12,943 nucleotides of DNA. Source: Zymomonas sp. Its GTDB lineage: Bacteria > Pseudomonadota > Alphaproteobacteria > Sphingomonadales > Sphingomonadaceae. Below the pieces are notes generated by a model that did not search any database, was not told where the DNA came from, and saw only the letters and a list, made by a program, of their open reading frames with translations. Location of the stretch: assembly GCF_020216885.1 (NCBI RefSeq), contig NZ_JAIWON010000057.1, positions 1 through 12,943 of the forward strand. The letters are read 5' to 3'. The position numbers and the translations under genes were made by a program. Positions 9,327 through 12,943 of this stretch are shown here, piece after piece; positions within the stretch are counted from its first letter, which is position 1; each line of letters begins with the position of its first letter.

Positions 9327-10246
9327 AAATTGCACTGACGGGGGGAACCGGTTTTATTGGCGGCCACGTCTTCGACAATACGGCTGGTCGCGGTATTGGT
9401 ATCAAGGCTTTGACCCGACGACCACAACCCGCAAGACCGGGGGTAGAGTGGATTCGCGGTAGCCTCGAAGATGAAGACAGCCTCAAAAAACTGGTTTCAT
9501 CCTGTCAGGCCGTTATTCATATGGCGGGTGCTGTCAAAGCAGAAAACAGGGAAGCCTTCGCGCATATCAATCTGACCGGCACAGAAAAACTTCTCGCAGC
9601 CACCAAAGAAGCCGGAATAAAACGCTTTATTCATGTCTCATCTTTGGCAGCCAGAGAAGCCGAACTCTCCGATTATGGCTGGTCAAAAGCCCAATCTGAA
9701 GAAAAGGTAAGATCCTCGGGGCTTGACTGGACAATCGTCCGACCGCCTGCCGTTTACGGTTCAGGAGATCGGGAAATGCTCGAAATGTTCAGAATGGCGG
9801 TCATGGGATTGATGATTATGCCGCCCAAGGGCAGATTATCCCTGATCGCCGCCGATGACCTTTCACGCCTTATCCTGACATTGGTTGATCGAGATATCAG
9901 CCAGCCAAGCTATCACCAACTTTATGAAGTCGATGACGGCCATCCCGAAGGCTGGAGCCAAAATGAATTTGCACAAGCTTTAGGACATGCCGTTGGACGC
10001 CCTTCTATAAAGGTCGTCCATCTTCCTAAAAAATTGCTGTCTTTTGCGTCCAAAGCAGAAGGCTGGCTGCATGGGAATCAAGCGCGGCTAACACAAGATC
10101 GCGTCCGTTATTTCTGCCATCCTGATTGGGTCATCAATCCGACTCTAAGACCCCCGACTAGCCTTTGGGAGCCTCAAATCCCGCTCGAAGAAGGATTGAA
10201 TCAAACCGCTATTTGGTATCGCTCGCGCGGCTGGCTCAAAAGATAG
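9323..10246 (+). CDS. NAD(P)-dependent epimerase/dehydratase-like SDR protein
   Basis: Probable oxidoreductase or epimerase of the extended/atypical SDR superfamily, 307 residues. The N-terminus has the dinucleotide-binding TGGTGFIGGHV (6-16) and the strand-loop VIHMAGAV (64-71). HVSS (104-107) gives the catalytic-type Ser, and YGWSK (118-122) supplies the YxxxK pair, followed by VRPPAVYG (139-146). All core catalytic residues are therefore present. The substrate is not evident; it resembles generic family members, some of which (NDUFA9-like) have roles in complex I or quinone metabolism. The start overlaps the proB stop by 4 nt (ATGA), suggesting co-expression, though no proline-pathway role is obvious. 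It converges on the CDF gene with only 3 nt between them and no room for a separate terminator. Confidence 0.85.
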
Positions 10247-10249
10247 CAT

Positions 10250-10897
10250 TTAGCAAACAGATAAAGATTGTAATTCTTTCAAAGCCATACGAATACTGAC
10301 CCAAGCCCCCTGTAAGGCTAATAAAGCCATAATAAAGGCAACAGAATAATCAGGCCAGCCTTTCACCCAATGGAACAAGCCAAAGGCAGCTAATAAAACA
10401 GCAAAATTACCGATCACGTCATTCCGCGAACAAATCCACGCAGAATGCATATTGGCATCCTCCGCTCTGAAACGCCATAATAACAAAAATGAAACGACAT
10501 TAACAAACAAGGCAACCAAACCGACAATACCCATGGTCGTTGCTTCTGGGACAATACCATACGCTATATGCCAAAGGGTAATAGCCAAGACCCATATGCC
10601 CAATAGCCCCATCGTAACGCCTTTTAGAACTGCCGCCCAAGCGGTTATCCGCAGCGAATAACCGATAACCAGCAAACTAAGGGCATAGTTAAGGGCATCC
10701 CCTAAAAAATCTAAGGCATCCCCTTGCAAAGAAGCTGACTTTGAAAAAAATCCGGTGAATATCTCGGCTAAAAACATCATGCTATTAAGAATAAAAACAG
10801 CCCACAAGGCCTTTTTATATCCTTCGGGTATAGCCCTCTTTGTTGAAAAATCAGGCTCGCAACAACATTTCCTACCCATCATATCTGCTCGTGTCAT
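10250..10897 (-). CDS. CDF-type heavy-metal cation exporter, short form
   Basis: Probable inner-membrane exporter of divalent metal ions (zinc, cadmium, lead or cobalt class). The 215-residue protein has six hydrophobic segments between about 30 and 205, as in the CDF transmembrane domain, but stops right after them, so the usual cytoplasmic C-terminal metal-sensing domain is missing. The usual HxxxD of helix 2 reads D63xxxD67 (DALDFLGDALN), and the helix 5 site reads C156xxxD160 (CSRND). Three cysteines at 11-13 near the N-terminus may bind metal. No Shine-Dalgarno precedes the ATG at 10897; ATGs at codons 6 and 7 follow a weak GAG-rich stretch and would give a longer leader, so the start may be about 15-18 nt further in. 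It diverges from a MerR regulator through a MerR-type promoter, so metal-inducible expression is likely. Confidence 0.85.
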   Translation of the reverse strand: MTRADMMGRKCCCEPDFSTKRAIPEGYKKALWAVFILNSMMFLAEIFTGFFSKSASLQGDALDFLGDALNYALSLLVIGYSLRITAWAAVLKGVTMGLLGIWVLAITLWHIAYGIVPEATTMGIVGLVALFVNVVSFLLLWRFRAEDANMHSAWICSRNDVIGNFAVLLAAFGLFHWVKGWPDYSVAFIMALLALQGAWVSIRMALKELQSLSVC

Positions 10898-10914
10898 GAG
10901 GAATCAAGACAGCT

Positions 10915-10945
10915 AAAATGCAGTCTATAGTTACTATAGGGTCAA
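10915..10945 (-). promoter_or_regulatory. MerR-type promoter/operator for the cation exporter
   Basis: Read on the minus strand: -35 TTGACC (10945-10940), a 19-bp spacer, then a weak -10 CATTTT (10920-10915). The spacer holds a perfect dyad, CTATAGT-T-ACTATAG on the plus strand (10925-10939). The long 19-bp spacer with an internal dyad is the hallmark of promoters activated by MerR-family proteins through DNA distortion. From memory, it closely resembles the lead and cadmium operators of the PbrR/CadR group. The regulator gene starts on the other side, so the site could also repress it. Confidence 0.85.
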
Positions 10946-10948
10946 GCG

Positions 10949-11380
10949 ATGAATACGGATTATTTCACGATCGGCAAGTTAGCCAAAGATACCGATACCA
11001 AAGTCGTCACGATCCGCTATTACGAATCCATTGGACTGCTCCCAGCCCCGCTTCGCACAGGCCATAATTATCGACTTTATAACTGCGACCATTTTAAGAG
11101 ATTATCTTTCATTCGCCGCTGTCGATCTTTAGGCTTCCCGTTATCGCAAATTCGCGAGATTATCGCATTGACCGATCAACCCGATGAGGATTGTCAAAAG
11201 GTCGATAAAATCGCACGCGGCCATTTAGATATCATCGAATCCAAAATTCAAGATTTAACTCAGCTTGCTTCCGAACTCAGGCAAAAAATAACCGCCTGTC
11301 AGGGCGGGACAATAGCACAATGCTGTATTCTCAAAAATTTATTAAAACAGAATACAACGCCCATAAAATCAGCCTCATAA
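10949..11380 (+). CDS. MerR-family metal-responsive transcriptional regulator
   Basis: Dimeric activator-repressor that twists a long-spacer promoter when it binds its metal. The 143 residues begin with the winged helix-turn-helix YFTIGKLAKDTDTKVVTIRYYESIGLL (5-31), then the wing RTGHNYRLYN (36-45). A dimerisation coiled coil spans about 80-117. Cysteines at 82, 117, 125 and 126 match the three metal-ligand positions of MerR (82/117/126) and its CadR, PbrR and ZntR relatives. It therefore senses a soft or borderline metal; which one cannot be told. No mer genes are present, and the divergent neighbour is a CDF exporter, which favours lead, cadmium or zinc over mercury. GGGTCAAG overlapping the operator precedes the ATG, so its ribosome site is poor. 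Confidence 0.93.
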   Translation: MNTDYFTIGKLAKDTDTKVVTIRYYESIGLLPAPLRTGHNYRLYNCDHFKRLSFIRRCRSLGFPLSQIREIIALTDQPDEDCQKVDKIARGHLDIIESKIQDLTQLASELRQKITACQGGTIAQCCILKNLLKQNTTPIKSAS

Positions 11381-11383
11381 AAA

Positions 11384-11413
11384 AAACGGGTCGGCGATAA
11401 AACCGACCCGTTT
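11384..11413. terminator. Bidirectional terminator between merR-type gene and chemoreceptor
   Basis: AAACGGGTCGG (11384-11394) pairs perfectly with CCGACCCGTTT (11403-11413), an 11-bp stem with an 8-nt loop. On the minus strand the hairpin is followed by a run of about eight T's, giving a strong terminator for the chemoreceptor gene. On the plus strand only three T's follow, so it is weaker for the regulator, whose stop lies 4 nt upstream. Confidence 0.9.
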
Positions 11414-11438
11414 CAGGATTAAGCGATTTTTATTAGAA

Positions 11439-12943
11439 TTAAAATTCTGACCAATCATCATCTGCCATAGGCTTAGGCGCTGGATTGGGTTTGGCCGCTG
11501 CTTTCGACGGAGCCGATTTAGCGGTACTTCTTGAAGCAGGCCGCGCTACCGGCTTCTTTGGAGCTGAAGTTATCGCTGGCGTGCTTGCAAACTGCCGCGT
11601 ATTGCCCAGCTTAAACATGCTGACCTGTTCCATCATAGCGACGGTTTCATTCGCCAGATTACGGGCTGCTGCGGTTGATTCTTCAACCATTGCAGCATTC
11701 TGCTGGGTCACACCGTCCATTTCAGAAACAGCCGTGTTGACCTGTTTCAAGCCAACAGCCTGCTCTTCCGCCATAGTAGAAGCCTCGGTCACTTTTTGAC
11801 CCACTTCACGGATCTGGCTGACGATGCGTTCCAGCGCCTGTCCTGCTTCATTCACAAGAACCACGCCGCTATCAACCTCGCCTGCGCTGGCCGTGATTTT
11901 TTCTTTCACATCCTTAGCCGCTTCAGCCGAACGCTGTGCCAAAGCCCGCACTTCCGAGGCCACAACCGCAAATCCCTTACCAGCATCACCAGCGCGGGCG
12001 GCTTCAACACCAGCATTCAAAGCCAACAAGTTGGTCTGGAAAGCAATACCATCAATAACGCTGATGATCTGTGCGATCTCGTTGGAAGAGCTTTCGATTT
12101 TGGCCATAGCATCCATCGCTCTATGAACAATATCGCCGCTCTTTTCGGCTTCACCACGAACTTTATCTGTAATCTGTCTGGATTCTTTTGCACCGACAGC
12201 AGCTTGATCAACAGTTCTGGAAATCTCTTCCATAGCCGCCGAAGTTTCTTCAAGGCTGGCCGCTTGTTGTTCCGTGCGCTGAGACAGATCATCAGAAGCC
12301 TGACGAATTTCACTCGCCCCATTCTGGATATTTTCTGCAGATTTGATGATCTGGGACATCGTCTGCTCTAAAGTATCAAGAGAGTTATTGAAATTTGCCT
12401 GAATTTCCGAGAAAGAACCGTTTAAATTACCCCGAATTCGGGTGGTCAGGTCATAATTACGCAGCCCTTCCAAAGCCTCGCCGATACCAGAAAACAGGGA
12501 ATCCAATTCCATCTGTTTTTGTTTTTCGGCATTCCGCATCTTGTCGCGAAAGGTTTTTAAGGCATCAAGCAAGGTACCGATTTCGTCCTCGCGGGCATCG
12601 AGAGCAACCTGAACATCCATATTGCCATCAGCTAATTCACCCAAAGCGTTGGTAATAAGACCCAAAGGCTGAACGATCGCTTTGATAACAATATTAGCAA
12701 TCAACAAAGAAAGCAGAACCGCTAAAATCGTTACAATAATCGTTACAATGCGAACATAGTTATACGAACGCTCCATATCGACGACTTTAGCCGCATTCGC
12801 CTGTTTTTCGACATTTTGCAGAGTGCCAAGTGCAGAAGTCACCTGATCAAAGGCAGGCAATTCTTTCCAAAACAGGTCACGACCTTCATTCATCCGCCCC
12901 TGTTGAATTGCATCCAATGTGGCTTTATTTACACTAACATAAT
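11439..12943 (-). CDS. Methyl-accepting chemotaxis protein (5' end outside window)
   Basis: Transmembrane chemoreceptor that controls the CheA kinase and so flagellar rotation. The frame is open to the right edge; the first candidate start inside the window is only a TTG at 12917, so the N-terminus and first membrane helix are missing. Numbering from that codon: 1-50 is the end of a periplasmic, probably four-helix-bundle sensor; 55-80 is a membrane helix. A HAMP domain follows (about 80-130). A long coiled coil includes the conserved hairpin tip IDGIAFQTNLLALNAGVEAA (288-307) that binds CheA and CheW. Likely methylation helices are QQAASLEETSAAMEE (217-231) and QNAAMVEESTAAARN (406-420). A Pro/Ala/Lys-rich linker (445-483) ends in DWSEF, the xWxxF type of CheR/CheB tether. 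The ligand is unknown. It converges on the MerR gene over a shared terminator. Confidence 0.95.
   Translation of the reverse strand, partial: YVSVNKATLDAIQQGRMNEGRDLFWKELPAFDQVTSALGTLQNVEKQANAAKVVDMERSYNYVRIVTIIVTILAVLLSLLIANIVIKAIVQPLGLITNALGELADGNMDVQVALDAREDEIGTLLDALKTFRDKMRNAEKQKQMELDSLFSGIGEALEGLRNYDLTTRIRGNLNGSFSEIQANFNNSLDTLEQTMSQIIKSAENIQNGASEIRQASDDLSQRTEQQAASLEETSAAMEEISRTVDQAAVGAKESRQITDKVRGEAEKSGDIVHRAMDAMAKIESSSNEIAQIISVIDGIAFQTNLLALNAGVEAARAGDAGKGFAVVASEVRALAQRSAEAAKDVKEKITASAGEVDSGVVLVNEAGQALERIVSQIREVGQKVTEASTMAEEQAVGLKQVNTAVSEMDGVTQQNAAMVEESTAAARNLANETVAMMEQVSMFKLGNTRQFASTPAITSAPKKPVARPASRSTAKSAPSKAAAKPNPAPKPMADDDWSEF

Noticed and set aside
10949..11380. Mercury-resistance regulator (merR proper)
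   Set aside because: The cysteine positions fit, but no merT, merP or merA is nearby and the divergent partner is a CDF exporter with a PbrR/CadR-like operator.
11796..12371. Long frame (191 codons) opposite the chemoreceptor
   Set aside because: The minus strand encodes the invariant chemoreceptor signalling domain here; the plus-strand product has no family features.

Overview
The window looks like chromosomal DNA of an alphaproteobacterium of the Sphingomonadales. Zymomonas mobilis is my best guess, from the gene order rplU-rpmA-GNAT-obg-proB, moderate GC in coding DNA with very AT-rich spacers, and the overall protein style. This is recognition from memory and no search was run. There is no sign of an insertion sequence, prophage, CRISPR array, tRNA or rRNA.

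Layout: (1) 1-1518, a DinF-like MATE efflux transporter whose frame is open to the left edge of the window. (2) 1519-1817, a very AT-rich spacer. (3) 1818-5198, an 1126-residue autotransporter, followed by a clear rho-independent terminator. Its N-terminal passenger region reads as a complete two-lobed pepsin-like aspartic peptidase: DTGS, a YGDGT flap, a GIMG strand, DSGT, and a pepsin-like last strand. It is followed by passenger-associated repeats and a C-terminal beta-barrel. This is the most unusual object here. (4) 5273-6313, a leader and the ribosomal protein genes rplU (L21) and rpmA (L27), ended by three consecutive hairpins. (5) 6405-10246, a co-directional run: GNAT acetyltransferase, Obg GTPase, glutamate 5-kinase ProB and an NAD(P)-binding SDR-type protein. 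Obg/proB overlap by 16 nt and proB/SDR by 4 nt, so these three are probably translationally coupled. (6) 10250-11380, a divergent metal-response module: a short CDF-type cation exporter on the minus strand and a MerR-family regulator on the plus strand. They share a 51-nt spacer with a perfect 7+1+7 dyad inside a 19-bp promoter spacer, the hallmark of MerR-type promoters. (7) 11384-11413, a two-way terminator shared with the converging methyl-accepting chemotaxis protein. That gene fills the right end and runs off the window, so its 5' end is missing.

The growth and translation genes (L21, L27, Obg, ProB) form a conserved housekeeping core. The flanks hold envelope and environment functions: drug/metabolite efflux, a secreted or surface-displayed putative acid protease, metal export and chemotaxis. 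An acid-type protease displayed outside the cell would suit an organism that lives in acidic fermenting sugar juices, but that ecological link is inference.
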